The notes under the pieces were generated by a model, which saw only the letters and a list, made by a program, of their open reading frames with translations, had not been told where the DNA came from and ran no database searches. From Xestospongia muta (lineage: Eukaryota > Porifera > Demospongiae > Haplosclerida > Petrosiidae), in the NCBI GenBank assembly GCA_963693285.1, contig OY848919.1, forward strand, positions 4,746,436 to 4,810,435: a DNA stretch of 64,000 nucleotides, in the 5' to 3' direction. Position numbers and translations under genes: made by a program. Shown here one piece after another: positions 1-10,996 of the stretch (positions are counted from its first letter, which is position 1; each line of letters begins with the position of its first letter).

Positions 1-107
1 ACAAAATCTAATCTTGTAAGCTGGTATCAGTAACTAGTTGTTCTATGACAACTAATTCATTTGATGTTTTCATAATTAACAAGATTGACTGTTTTATAAT
101 GAATAGA

Positions 108-590
108 TTTTAAAAAAAAGATATTTGGAATAGATTTAAAAAGAATAAATTTATATTTAGAATAGATTTAAAAAGAATATATTTAAATGAGTAAATTTAA
201 TAAATAATAATTTTAAAAGAACAAATTTAAAAGTGGGAATTGGTAATGTAAAAATTCGTTTTAAAAAAAACGAATTAAAGAATAGATTTTAAAGATGTTA
301 TTTAGAATAGATTAATTTTTTTAAAATTTAAATGAGCAAATTAAGAAAAAATTTTTAAAGAAAGAATTTAAAAGTTTTTAAAGATATTATTTAGAATAGA
401 TTAGTTTTTTAAAAATTTAAATGAGCAAATTAAGAAAAGATTTTAAAAGAAAGAATTTAAAAGTTTTTAAAGATATTATTTAGAATAGATTAATTTTTAA
501 AAAAATTTTAAATGAGCAAATTTAATATTAAGAAAAGATTTTAAAAGAAAGAATTTAAAAGTTTTAAGTTACAAATAAGAAACAACAAAA
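108..590. repeat. AT-rich minisatellite, unit 1
   Basis: Degenerate tandem repeats of about 100 bp. Each contains variants of 'tattatttagaatagatta' followed by 'aaatgagcaaatta' and 'aaagaaagaatttaaaag'. Three to four units are visible. No coding potential is seen. Confidence 0.8.
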
Positions 591-1033
591 CAAAAACAAG
601 AAATAACAAAAAACAAACAAGAAAACAAATACAAAAACAAAAAAAATTTAACAAAAATAACAAAAAAAACAAACAAGAAAACAAAAAGTACAAACAAAAA
701 GTTCAAAGATGAAGAGAGCTCCAATCCACTATTTCAAAGATGAAGAGTCCACCAATCCACTTGATGACAGAGCCAGTCCAGATGATAGAGAACATAGAAA
801 AAGAGAGAAAAAATCTGTTAAAATTGCATCAATGAAGTAAAGAATTGGATGGATGGAGAGATAGCTCACCTTTTTCAACAGCACTGCTCCTACAGGGAAA
901 CAAAAAAGAGTAAATGAACTTGTAGTGACAAAGAATGGATGGATGGAGAGTGAAGAGAGACAGAGGAAGTGAAAAAGGACCACCAACCTACACACACACA
1001 CAGCACACACACGCGCACCCTACAGGATCAGAG

Positions 1034-1109
1034 CTCTCCCCCGCCACCTGGCGGCCTAGGATATTAAAAAAAAATTTTTTTTTTTAGGCCGCCAGGCGGC
1101 AGGGGAGAG
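1034..1109. repeat. GC-rich long hairpin (unit 1)
   Basis: Inverted repeat with arms of about 24 nt (CTCTCCCCCGCCACCTGGCG... pairing with ...GCAGGGGAGAG) around a central run of A then T. The loop is itself palindromic (A9-10 followed by T10-11), so the whole 76 bp can fold into one stem on either strand. Confidence 0.85.
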
Positions 1110-1651
1110 ATGATTTGTAGAGATTGTATGAGTGTGTGTATAATGTATAGGCTAGATAGCCCAAAATAAAAATAAAAAAAAATAAAAGAGGAGGAAAGAA
1201 GGCTGGAAGGAAGACGGGAGAGAGTCCAATGACCAGGAGAGCAAACTCATCTTTTACATCCAGAGAACATCAAGCAGGAGCTGGAACAGTCAGAGTCATC
1301 AGGAAGGAGAACATCAAAGAACATCAGAGCTAGAACAGTCATAGAACATCTCTGAGGTAGAACAGTCATAGAACATCTCTGAGGTAGGAAAACATCAAAG
1401 CACATCAGTTAGAAAAGTAAGACCTGTAGAAACGAAAAAAAGGAATTAGACAATCAATAAAGAAATAAATGAAGAAATTTAAAAAAGAAAAGTTACAAAA
1501 ATAAAGAAAAGAATGACAAAAAAGGTGACAAAAAATGAGTGAAATCCAACGATGAGAGATGATCCAACGACGAGAGAGACGATCCAACGACGACGACGAC
1601 GACGACGATCCCACGGAGGTGCAGTGCACTGAAAATGGCTGACAACTCTAT

Positions 1652-1660
1652 CTTTTTATA
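1652..1660 (-). promoter_or_regulatory. TATA-like box of the interspersed element
   Basis: TATAAAAAG on the minus strand, with a CAGTGCACTG palindrome about 25-30 bp downstream where a start site would be expected. The same motif recurs in each array unit. Inferred from spacing only. Confidence 0.4.
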
Positions 1661-2464
1661 GTCTACAAAAATGAACTTTAAGAGATCACTCTCTCTTACA
1701 CAGTCTGACACACAAATCTGCGCGTGCTGAAAATGTTAATTGATACAATAATGGCGGGAACTTATAATTGACCAATCAGAATGCACGACTCAGACTCCTC
1801 CTCCCAGCACTCAGTCACTAAACGCGTGACTCATATCCATCCAGTTTTAATTACTTTTCAATTTTCAGAAATAATCGTTTGCCTTAATTACCAATTAATG
1901 GAGAAATGCATACTATTATGGACATCACCAACAATAAACTTTTAATTCAATTAAAAAAATTAAACATTAAAATTTGACATTAAAAACATACCACAATAAC
2001 CCATTGATAATATCATGACTATGATTTTTATTATAAATTAAATAATTGTCACTCCAGTCTATATTTGATTCTATATTCAGACGAATGAATGAATGAATGG
2101 ATACATTGATAGATGAATGAATGGATGTATGGATGTATTGATAGATAAATGGATGGACAATTACACACATCACAAAACAAACACAATACTAAGAAAACAT
2201 ACAAAGAATCAGCTGTTATTTTCTCAGATAAACATTCACCTGGTTGTCTTTATAGGCCAGGCTAGTAAGAAAATAGTGATTATATCTTAATACTACTTGT
2301 TAATTTGTATTTATGACCTTCAAAGATCTCTACTTGACAGCAACAGTGAAAACATCTCTAATGAACAACCATCTTAATGCCTCACTATTGTAACCTTGAC
2401 GACCAAGTCCCTAAATTCTCTATCTACATTTAGCACAGTAAGGAGTCATTAAACAATACAATTT

Positions 2465-2544
2465 ATCCAACAACCCATCTATCTATCTCTCTATCCATCC
2501 ATCCATCCATCCGTCTGTCTGTCCGTCCATCCATCAAACTATCA

Positions 2545-2578
<34 letters not shown>

Positions 2579-2660
2579 CCATCCATCCATCAATCCATCC
2601 ATCCATCTATCAATCCATCCATTGATTCATCTAGGTATCCATTTATCTGTTCATCTGTCC
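2465..2660. repeat. Short ATCC array before block a, unit 1
   Basis: About 200 bp of ATCC/CATC tetranucleotides with GTCC variants, ending in the sequence that precedes exon A. Confidence 0.9.
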
Positions 2661-2706
2661 ATTAATTAATCTTACTATTTATCTATTCAGAGTTCCAAAG
2701 TATTAG

Positions 2707-3422
2707 GAGGTACACAGTCTTGTACATGAGCAATTCAAGTTTTGTTTTCTATTGCTTCTATTGAGTAGATTGAAAGAGTCAGTGAGACATCAGTTGCTAA
2801 CATCAAGTAATGTCTACTTGTATTGACTCTATCAACACTAATGTATTGATAGATCTGTATTTATTAGCACTGCCATTCTCAAGTTTCACATCCCTCTCTA
2901 TAGGGAGTATGTACAAGTTATTCTCTTTGTCTCTGAACTAGAAGGACTCCATATTAAAACAACAGTTGGTGCTTTTCAATCATGTAACAAGGAAGGACTC
3001 CTCAGGACTCTTTGGAAAAATCACTCACATGAACCACGAGTAAGAACTCGATGACCCCTGTAATTAGTACAATAATTAAACAGTTGACAATAGTTTGTTT
3101 ATTTGCAAAGTTCTTTTTAGGCAATGAGACTAATATGTGAACTATGTCTACAATATGATGTACACGATACTACTCTTTGGAGCAAACTCCTTGAGCAACT
3201 TATCAACATGAACATGGTATGTGAGATCTTAATCTATGTAGTTGATCTTCTTCTAAATAGATTCCCTACTTGCGATATCTATTGAAGTCATTAGTACAGT
3301 TGCCTTTTATATGGAAGGTAAGATAAATTATTGAGACAATATTGAGTATCTCTTGTATTTATTGTAGATTCAGAATATTGTTCCTGTTTGGTATAAAAAT
3401 TTGATCACTCCATTGAAAGAAA
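2707..3422 (+). CDS. KNTC1: KNTC1 (Rod) exon block 1a: exons A-B-C-D
   Basis: Partial gene. Exons: A 2707-2781 (EVHSLVHEQF...RLKES), B 2884-3039 (...YREYVQVILFVSELEGLH... ending [10 protein letters not shown]), C 3121-3216 (AMRLICELCLQYD...), D 3368-3422 (IQNIVPVWYKNLITPLKE). All introns are GT-AG and the phases join (0,0,0, then 1). B-C reads [23 protein letters not shown]. From recall of the family this matches the C-terminal part of KNTC1/Rod (LWKNHSH followed by a V-R-L-x-x-E-L-C-L-E-Y pattern). Rod is the large subunit of the Rod-Zw10-Zwilch complex, which recruits dynein and Mad1/Mad2 to unattached kinetochores. Exon D ends in phase 1 and could splice in frame to exon E of the same unit, skipping blocks b and c. 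The start of exon A is the least certain boundary. Confidence 0.75.
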
Positions 3423-3473
3423 GTATTGATTTAATATTGATTTTGTTTGATCAGTTTTGTCATTTAATGATAT

Positions 3474-4835
3474 GAATAGATGGATGGATGGATGGATTGA
3501 TATCCATCCATTCGTCCATCTATCTATCTGTCTATTCATCCATCCATCTATCAAACTATTTATTAATCTATCTCTCTATCCATCCATCTATCCATCTATC
3601 CATCTAACTCTCCATCCATCCATCCATCCATTTATCTCTCCATCCATTCATCCATCCATCCATCCATCCAACTATCTATCTATCTTTTCATCCATCCATC
3701 CATCCATTCATCCATCCATTAATCCATCCATCCATCCATTAATCCATCCATCCATCCACATATCCATCCATTCATCTATCTCTCCATCCATCCATCCATC
3801 CATCCATCCATCCATCTATCTCTTCATCCATTCATCCATCCATCCATCCATCCATCCATCCAACTATCTATCTATCTATAACTTTATCCATCCATTCATC
3901 CATCCTTCCATTCATCTATCTCTCCATCCATTAATCCATCCAACTATCTATCTATTTATCTCTCCATCCATCCATCCATCCATCCATCTATTAATCCATC
4001 CATTCATCCATCCATCAATCCATCAATCCATTCATCAATCGATCCACCCATCTATCAATCCATGCTGCATCTATACATCCATCCATCCATCCATCCCACT
4101 ATCTATCTATCTTTTCATCCATCCATCCATCCATTTAACCATCCATCCATCCATCCATTCAACCATTCATCCATCCATCCATCCATCCATCCATCTATCT
4201 CTCCATCCATTAATCCATCCAACTATCTATCTATTTATCTCTCCATCCATCCATCCATCCATCCATCTATTAATCCATCCATTCATCCATCCATCAATCC
4301 ATCAATCCATTCATCAATCCATCCACCGATCTATCAATCCATGCTGCATCTATACATCCATCCATCCAACTATCTATCTATCTTTTCATCCATCCATCCA
4401 TCCATTCATCCATCCATCCATCCATTTATCCATCCATCCATCCATCCATTCAACCATTCATCCATCCATCCATCCATCCATCCAACTATCTATCTATCTA
4501 TCACTTTATCCATCCATTCATCCATCCATCCATCCATCCATCCATCTCTCCATCCATCCACCCATCCATCCATCCATCCATCTATCTCTCCATCCATTAA
4601 GCCATCCAACTATCTATCTATCTATCTCTTTATTCATTCATCCATCCATCCATCGATCCATCCATCCATCTATTAATCCATCCATTCATCCATCCATCAA
4701 TCCATCAATCCATTCATCAATCCCTCCATCAATCAATCCATCCATCAATCCATCTATTAATCAATCCATGCATCCATCCATCAATCCTTTGATCCATCTA
4801 GGTATCCATCTATCTGTTCATCTGTCCATTAATTA
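3474..4835. repeat. Long ATCC tetranucleotide array, unit 1 (intron between exon D and the next block)
   Basis: About 1.36 kb of imperfect ATCC repeats with higher-order units (for example the segment around 'tgctgcatctatacatccat' at about 4060 and 4340). It begins at an inverted repeat, GATGGATGG... turning at GATATC into CATCCATCC. The long open frames here encode only Ile-His-Pro-Ser strings and are not genes. Confidence 0.95.
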
Positions 4836-4873
4836 ATCTTACTATTTATCTATTCAGAGTTCCAAAGTATTAG

Positions 4874-5575
4874 GAGGTACACAGTCTTGTATATGAGCAA
4901 TTCAAGTTTTGTTTTCTATTGCTTCTATTATGTAGATTGAAAGAGTCAGTGAGACATCAGTTACTAACATCAAGTAATGTCTACTTGTATTGACTCTATC
5001 AACACTAATGTATTGATAGATCTGTATTTATTAGCACTGCCATTTTTAAGTTTCACGTCCCTCTCTATAGGGAGTATGTACAAGTTATTCTCTTTATCTC
5101 TGAACTGGAAGGACTCCATATTAAAACAACAGTTGGTGCTTTTCAATCATGTAACAAGGAAGGACTCGTCAGGACTCTTTGGAAAAATCAATCACATAAA
5201 CCACGAGTAAGAACTTCATGACCCCTGTAATTAGTACAATAATTAAACAGTTGACAATAGTTTGTTCTTTTTAGGCAATGAGACTAATATGTGAACTATG
5301 TCTACAATATGATATACACAATACTACTCTTTGGAGCAAAATCCTTGAGCAACTTATCAACATGAACATGGTATGTGAGAACTTAATCTATGTAGTTGAT
5401 CTTCTTCTCAATAGATTCCCTACTTGCGATATCTATTGAAGTCATTAGTACAGTTGCCTTTGATATGGAAGGTAAGATAAATTATTGAGACAATATTGAG
5501 TATCTCTTGTATTTATTGTAGATTCAGAATATTGTTCCTGTTTGGTATAACTTTGATCACTCCATTGAAAGAAGG
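4874..5575 (+). pseudogene. KNTC1: KNTC1 exon block 1b, exon D frameshifted
   Basis: Second copy of the A-B-C-D block. B is 5051-5206 and C 5275-5370, both open (B ends NQSHKPR instead of NHSHEPR). Exon D (from 5522) has lost two bases where other copies read TATAAAAC, which shifts the frame so that 'ITPLKE' is no longer encoded. The intron between B and C is about 13 bp shorter than in block a. The same lesion is present in unit 2. Confidence 0.75.
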
Positions 5576-5625
5576 TATTGATTTAATATTGATTTTGTTT
5601 GATCAGTTTTGTCATTTAATAATAT

Positions 5626-6125
5626 GAATAGATGGATGGATGGATTGATATCCATCCATTCGTCCATCTATCTATCTGTCTATCCATCCATCCATCCATT
5701 CAACTATCTATCTCTCTATTCATCCATCCATCCATCCATCCATTTATCCATCCATCCATCCATCCAACTATCTATCTATTCATCCATTCATCCATCCATC
5801 CATCCATCTATCTATCCGTCCATCCATCCATCCACCCATCCATCCATCTATCTATCTCTCTATCCATCCATTCATCCATCCATCCATCCATCCATCTATC
5901 CATTTATCTCTCCTTCCATCCATCCATCCACCTCTCCATATTCATTCGTTCATTCATACATCCATACATCCATACATTCATCCATCCAACTATCTATCTA
6001 TTTATCTCTCCACCCATCCATCCATCTATCATCAATCCATTCATCCATCCATCCATCCATCAATCCATCCATCAATCCATTGATCCATCTAGGTATCCAT
6101 CTATCTGTTCATCTGTCCATTAATT
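5626..6125. repeat. ATCC array between blocks b and c, unit 1
   Basis: About 500 bp of ATCC-type repeat starting at the same GATGG/GATATC/CCATC turn and ending in the common tail 'catctaggtatccatctat'. Confidence 0.95.
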
Positions 6126-6174
6126 AATCTTACTATTTATCTATTCAGAGTTCCAAAGTATTAGGAGGTACACA

Positions 6175-6698
6175 GTCTTGTATATGAGCAATTCACATTT
6201 TGTTTTCTATTGCTTCTATTGTGTTGGTTGAAAGAGTCAGTGAGACATCAGTTACTAAGATCAAGTAATGTCTACTTGTATTGACTCTATTAACACTAAT
6301 GTATTGATAGATCTGTATTTATTAGCACTGCCATTTTTAAGTTTCACGTCCCTCTCTATAGGGAGTATGTACAAGTTATTCTCTTTGTCTCTGAACTGGA
6401 AGGACTCCATATAAAAACAACAGTTGGTGCTTTTCAATGTAGTAACAAGGAAGGACTCGTCAGGACTCTTTGGAAAAATCACTCACATGAACCACGAGTA
6501 AGAACTTAATCTGTAGTTGGTATTCTTTTCAATAGATTCCCTACTTGAGATATCTATTGAAGTCATTAGTACAGTTGCCTTTGATATGGAAGGTAAGATA
6601 AATTATTGAGACAATATTGAGTATTTCTTTGTATTTGTTGTGGATTCAGAATATTGTTCCTGTTTGGTATAAAACTTTGATCACTCCATTGAAAGAAG
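6175..6698 (+). pseudogene. KNTC1: KNTC1 exon block 1c lacking exon C, exon D acceptor mutated
   Basis: Exon A (from 6175) and exon B (6342-6497) are open. The segment holding exon C and parts of both flanking introns is deleted: the B donor (gtaagaactt) runs into sequence normally downstream of C. Exon D (6644-6698) is open but its acceptor reads TGTTGTGG instead of TGTAG. Skipping C keeps the frame because C is 96 bp and phase 0 on both sides; loss of the D acceptor probably does not. Confidence 0.7.
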
Positions 6699-6780
6699 GT
6701 ATTGATTTAATATTGATTTTGTTTGATCAGTTTTGTCATTTAATGATATGAATAAATGATTTTGTTTGATTTCTTTTCAG

Positions 6781-6881
6781 TTTCGATACCACCTACTACT
6801 TTTCAAATCAACGAATGCTCAAAGTCATTGAAACTATTACAAATGTAAGACAGACTGATCTAGTCCTGAGCTTGAATTTGA

Positions 6882-6913
<32 letters not shown>

Positions 6914-7253
6914 TTAAGATCTCCTTTTATTTATGATCTAGATATAGTGGGATTAGGTAAAGCATTTCACAGTATTGGTATGCCAGTCCACTCTTTAGCA
7001 TGTGCTCTTCTATTACCTGAAGAACAACTACAAAATTATATCAAGGTTAAATACATGTGGCCCTAATACAATATTTGTTAGCTGAGTATGGCAGTCTGAA
7101 TAAATATTATTATTAATATTATTATTGTCTTAGGATGTAATTGGTCCTCTAAGTGAGAGTGAGATTGCTTCAATGTTAATAGAGCTACAGGGACTTACTG
7201 GTTCTGTAACATCTGTCCAATCACTACAACTGATATTGTTACAGGATGTGTAA
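6781..7253 (+). CDS. KNTC1: KNTC1 terminal exons E-F-G, unit 1
   Basis: Exons: E 6781-6844 (VSIPPTTFQINECSKSLKLL), F 6919-7045 (SPFIYDLDIVGLGKAFHSIG..., then VHSLACALLLPEEQLQNYIK), G 7134-7253 (DVIGPLSESEIASMLIELQG...LLQDV, TAA). Phases agree (1, 2, 0). The pattern DLDIVGLxK...LACALLLP is, from recall, that of the Rod C-terminal region (DLDLIGVAR...LACLMLMP), directly following the [13 protein letters not shown] segment as here. The exon F acceptor uses a (CT)n microsatellite as its pyrimidine tract. G may instead splice at GATGT-gtaata into further short open segments at about 7336-7443 and 7472-7536; I cannot decide which. Confidence 0.8.
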
Positions 7254-7630
7254 TAACAAACTCATAATATTGTATGCTGACTATTATACTCACTATGTTA
7301 ATATTGATGATGTAAAGGTTCCCCATTTTAGTCCACTCAGTTAATGTTGTAGTATCATTAGTACTGAACCAGCTGCTAGAGTTATGTCACCACTGCCTGA
7401 GTTTGAGTAATTCTAATTCTGTGCATCTTGAACTTGATGGATAGTTAACATATTAGATATTATTGTTATAGAAATGTATGTTAAAACAATTAATGACAGC
7501 TCAGAAACTAATCGAGTCAGTTCACAAAATCTAATCTTGTAAGCTGGTATCAGTAACTAGTTGTTCTATGACAACTAATTCATTTGATGTTTTCATAATT
7601 AACAAGATTGACTGTTTTATAATGAATAGA

Positions 7631-8110
7631 TTTAAAAAAAAAGATATTTGGAATAGATTTAAAAAGAATAAATTTATATTTAGAATAGATTTAAAAAGAA
7701 TATATTTAAATGAGTAAATTTAATAAATAATAATTTTAAAAGAACAAATTTAAAAGTGGGAATTGGTAATGTAAAAATTCGTTTTAAAAAAAACAAATTA
7801 AAGAATAGATTTTAAAGATGTTATTTAGAATAGATTAATTTTTTTAAAATTTAAATGAGCAAATTAAGAAAAAATTTTTAAAGAAAGAATTTAAAAGTTT
7901 TTAAAGATATTATTTAGAATAGATTAGTTTTTTAAAAATTTAAATGAGCAAATTAAGAAAAGATTTTAAAAGAAAGAATTTAAAAGTTTTTAAAGATATT
8001 ATTTAGAATAGATCAATTTTTAAAAAAATTTTAAATGAGCAAATTTAATATTAAGAAAAGATTTTAAAAGAAAGAATTTAAAAGTTTTAAGTTACAAATA
8101 AGAAACAACA
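7631..8110. repeat. AT-rich minisatellite, unit 2
   Basis: Same degenerate repeats as in unit 1, almost base for base, with a few substitutions. Confidence 0.8.
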
Positions 8111-8112
8111 AA

Positions 8113-9373
8113 ACAAAAACAAGAAATAACAAAAAACAAACAAGAAAACAAATACAAAAACAAAAAAAATTTAACAAAAATAACAAAAAAAACAAACAAG
8201 AAAACAAAAAGTACAAACAAAAAGTTCAAAGATGAAGAGAGCTCCAATCCACTATTTCAAAGATGAAGAGTCCACCAATCCACTTGATGACAGAGCCAGT
8301 CCAGATGATAGAGAACATAGAAAAAGAGAGAAAAAATCTGTTAAAATTGCATCAATGAAGTAAAGAATTGGATGGATGGAGAGATAGCTCACCTTTTTCA
8401 ACAGCACTGCTCCTACAGGGAAACAAAAAAGAGTAAATGAACTTGTAGTGACAAAGAATGGATGGATGGAGAGTGAAGAGAGACAGAGGAAGTGAAAAAG
8501 GACCACCAACCTACACACACACACAGCACACACACGCGCACCCTACAGGATCAGAGCTCTCCCCCGCCACCTGGCGGCCTAGGATATTAAAAAAAAATTT
8601 TTTTTTTTAGGCCGCCAGGCGGCAGGGGAGAGATGATTTGTAGAGATTGTATGAGTGTGTGTATAATGTATAGGCTAGATAGCCCAAAATAAAAATAAAA
8701 AAAAATAAAAGAAGAGGAAAGAAGGCTGGAAGGAAGACGGGAGAGAGTCCAATGACCAGGAGAGCAAACTCATCTTTTACATCCAGAGAACATCAAGCAG
8801 GAGCTGGAACAGTCAGAGTCATCAGGAAGGAGAACATCAAAGAACATCAGAGCTAGAACAGTCATAGAACATCTCTGAGGTAGAACAGTCATAGAACATC
8901 TCTGAGGTAGGAAAACATCAAAGCACATCAGTTAGAAAAGTAAGACCTGTAGAAACGAAAAAAAGGAATTAGACAATCAATAAAGAAATAAATGAAGAAA
9001 TTTAAAAAAGAAAAGTTACAAAAATAAAGAAAAGAATGACAAAAAAGGTGACAAAAAATGAGTGAAATCCAACGATGAGAGATGATCCAACGACGAGAGA
9101 GACGATCCAACGACGACGACGACGACGACGATCCCACGGAGGTGCAGTGCACTGAAAATGGCTGACAACTCTATCTTTTTATAGTCTACAAAAATGAACT
9201 TTAAGAGATCACTCTCTCTTACACAGTCTGACACACAAATCTGCGCGTGCTGAAAATGTTAATTGATACAATAATGGCGGGAACTTATAATTGACCAATC
9301 AGAATGCACGACTCAGACTCCTCCTCCCAGCACTCAGTCACTAAACGCGTGACTCATATCCATCCAGTTTTAA
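8113..9373 (-). mobile_element. Interspersed element copy in unit 2
   Basis: Carried along with the macro-repeat and nearly identical to the unit 1 copy, including hairpin, mini-exon, TATA-like box and two copies of the 27-bp minisatellite. Confidence 0.6.
8557..8632. repeat. GC-rich long hairpin (unit 2)
   Basis: Identical in layout to the unit 1 hairpin. Confidence 0.85.
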
Positions 9374-9987
9374 TTACTTTTCAATTTTCAGAAATAATCG
9401 TTTGCCTTAATTACCAATTAATGGAGAAATGCATACTATTATGGACATCACCAACAATAAACTTTTAATTCAATTAAAAAAATTAAACATTAAAATTTGA
9501 CATTAAAAACATACCACAATAACCCATTGATAATATCATGACTATGATTTTTATTATAAATTAAATAATTGTCACTCCAGTCTATATTTGATTCTATATT
9601 CAGACGAATGAATGAATGAATGGATACATTGATAGATGAATGAATGGATGTATGGATGTATTGATAGATAAATGGATGGACAATTACACACATCACAAAA
9701 CAAACACAATACTAAGAAAACATACAAAGAATCAGCTGTTATTTTCTCAGATAAACATTCACCTGGTTGTCTTTATAGGCCAGGCTAGTAAGAAAATAGT
9801 GATTATATCTTAATACTACTTGTTAATTTGTATTTATGACCTTCAAAGATCTCTACTTGACAGCAACAGTGAAAACATCTCTAATGAACAACCATCTTAA
9901 TGCCTCACTATTGTAACCTTGACGACCAAGTCCCTAAATTCTCTATCTACATTTAGCACAGTAAGGAGTCATTAAACAATACAATTT

Positions 9988-10067
9988 ATCCAACAACCCA
10001 TCTATCTATCTCTCTATCCATCCATCCATCCATCCGTCTGTCTGTCCGTCCATCCATCAAACTATCA

Positions 10068-10101
<34 letters not shown>

Positions 10102-10185
10102 CCATCCATCCATCAATCCATCCATCCATCTATCAATCCATCCATTGATTCATCTAGGTATCCATTTATCTGTTCATCTGTCCAT
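9988..10185. repeat. Short ATCC array, unit 2
   Basis: Equivalent of 2465-2660. Confidence 0.9.
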
Positions 10186-10229
10186 TAATTAATCTTACTA
10201 TTTATCTATTCAGAGTTCCAAAGTATTAG

Positions 10230-10945
10230 GAGGTACACAGTCTTGTACATGAGCAATTCAAGTTTTGTTTTCTATTGCTTCTATTGAGTAGATTGAAAGA
10301 GTCAGTGAGACATCAGTTGCTAACATCAAGTAATGTCTACTTGTATTGACTCTATCAACACTAATGTATTGATAGATCTGTATTTATTAGCACTGCCATT
10401 CTCAAGTTTCACATCCCTCTCTATAGGGAGTATGTACAAGTTATTCTCTTTGTCTCTGAACTAGAAGGACTCCATATTAAAACAACAGTTGGTGCTTTTC
10501 AATCATGTAACAAGGAAGGACTCCTCAGGACTCTTTGGAAAAATCACTCACATGAACCACGAGTAAGAACTCGATGACCCCTGTAATTAGTACAATAATT
10601 AAACAGTTGACAATAGTTTGTTTATTTGCAAAGTTCTTTTTAGGCAATGAGACTAATATGTGAACTATGTCTACAATATGATGTACACGATACTACTCTT
10701 TGGAGCAAACTCCTTGAGCAACTTATCAACATGAACATGGTATGTGAGATCTTAATCTATGTAGTTGATCTTCTTCTAAATAGATTCCCTACTTGCGATA
10801 TCTATTGAAGTCATTAGTACAGTTGCCTTTTATATGGAAGGTAAGATAAATTATTGAGACAATATTGAGTATCTCTTGTATTTATTGTAGATTCAGAATA
10901 TTGTTCCTGTTTGGTATAAAAATTTGATCACTCCATTGAAAGAAA
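10230..10945 (+). CDS. KNTC1: KNTC1 exon block 2a (A-B-C-D)
   Basis: Copy of block 1a: A from 10230, B 10407-10562, C 10644-10739, D 10891-10945. All splice sites and frames are intact and I found no coding difference from block 1a. Confidence 0.75.
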
Positions 10946-10996
10946 GTATTGATTTAATATTGATTTTGTTTGATCAGTTTTGTCATTTAATGATAT

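Larger units (their letters stand above)
590..1850 (-). mobile_element. Interspersed element with promoter, mini-exons and GC hairpin (copy in unit 1)
   Basis: A diverged copy lies alone at 46.98-48.58 kb in opposite orientation, so this is a dispersed element and not only part of the array. Read on the minus strand it has a TATA-like TATAAAAAG (1652-1660), then a (GTC)n stretch. It has splice-like signals: a 20-bp mini-exon GAGCAGTGCTGTTGAAAAAG (about 869-888) between a pyrimidine-rich CAG/TAG acceptor and a GTGAGC donor. A 27-bp minisatellite and a long hairpin follow. No reading frame looks like transposase or polymerase; the short frames here are low-complexity. Best call: non-autonomous, possibly spliced element of unknown class. 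Edges are approximate. Confidence 0.6.
1..7523 (+). repeat. Macro-repeat unit 1 (7.5-kb tandem unit)
   Basis: First of five head-to-tail units. The boundary is set by recurrence of the window's first bases (acaaaatctaatcttgtaag) at 7524, 15039, 22531 and 30154. Order inside the unit: tail of a terminal exon, AT-rich minisatellite, interspersed element with GC hairpin, short ATCC array, KNTC1 exon block a, long ATCC array, block b, ATCC array, block c, terminal exons E-F-G. Compared with unit 2 only scattered single-base changes and an 8-bp length change were seen, so the two are a very recent duplication or homogenised. Because the window opens inside a unit end, the array probably continues to the left. 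Confidence 0.95.

Noticed and set aside
729..1010. 93-codon minus-strand frame repeated in every unit
   Set aside because: Lies across the mini-exon and splice-like signals of the interspersed element, is Ser/Leu/Phe-rich low complexity, and is kept only because the units are recent duplicates.
3457..4836. 459-codon open frame of Ile-His-Pro-Ser repeats
   Set aside because: Artefact of an ATCC tetranucleotide array (period 4 read in any frame gives four-residue repeats); overlapping long frames exist in other phases.
4977..5210. 77-codon frame MSTCIDSINTNVLIDLYL... present many times
   Set aside because: Shadow in another phase over the KNTC1 A-B intron and exon B; the true frame gives YREYVQVILFVSELEG.
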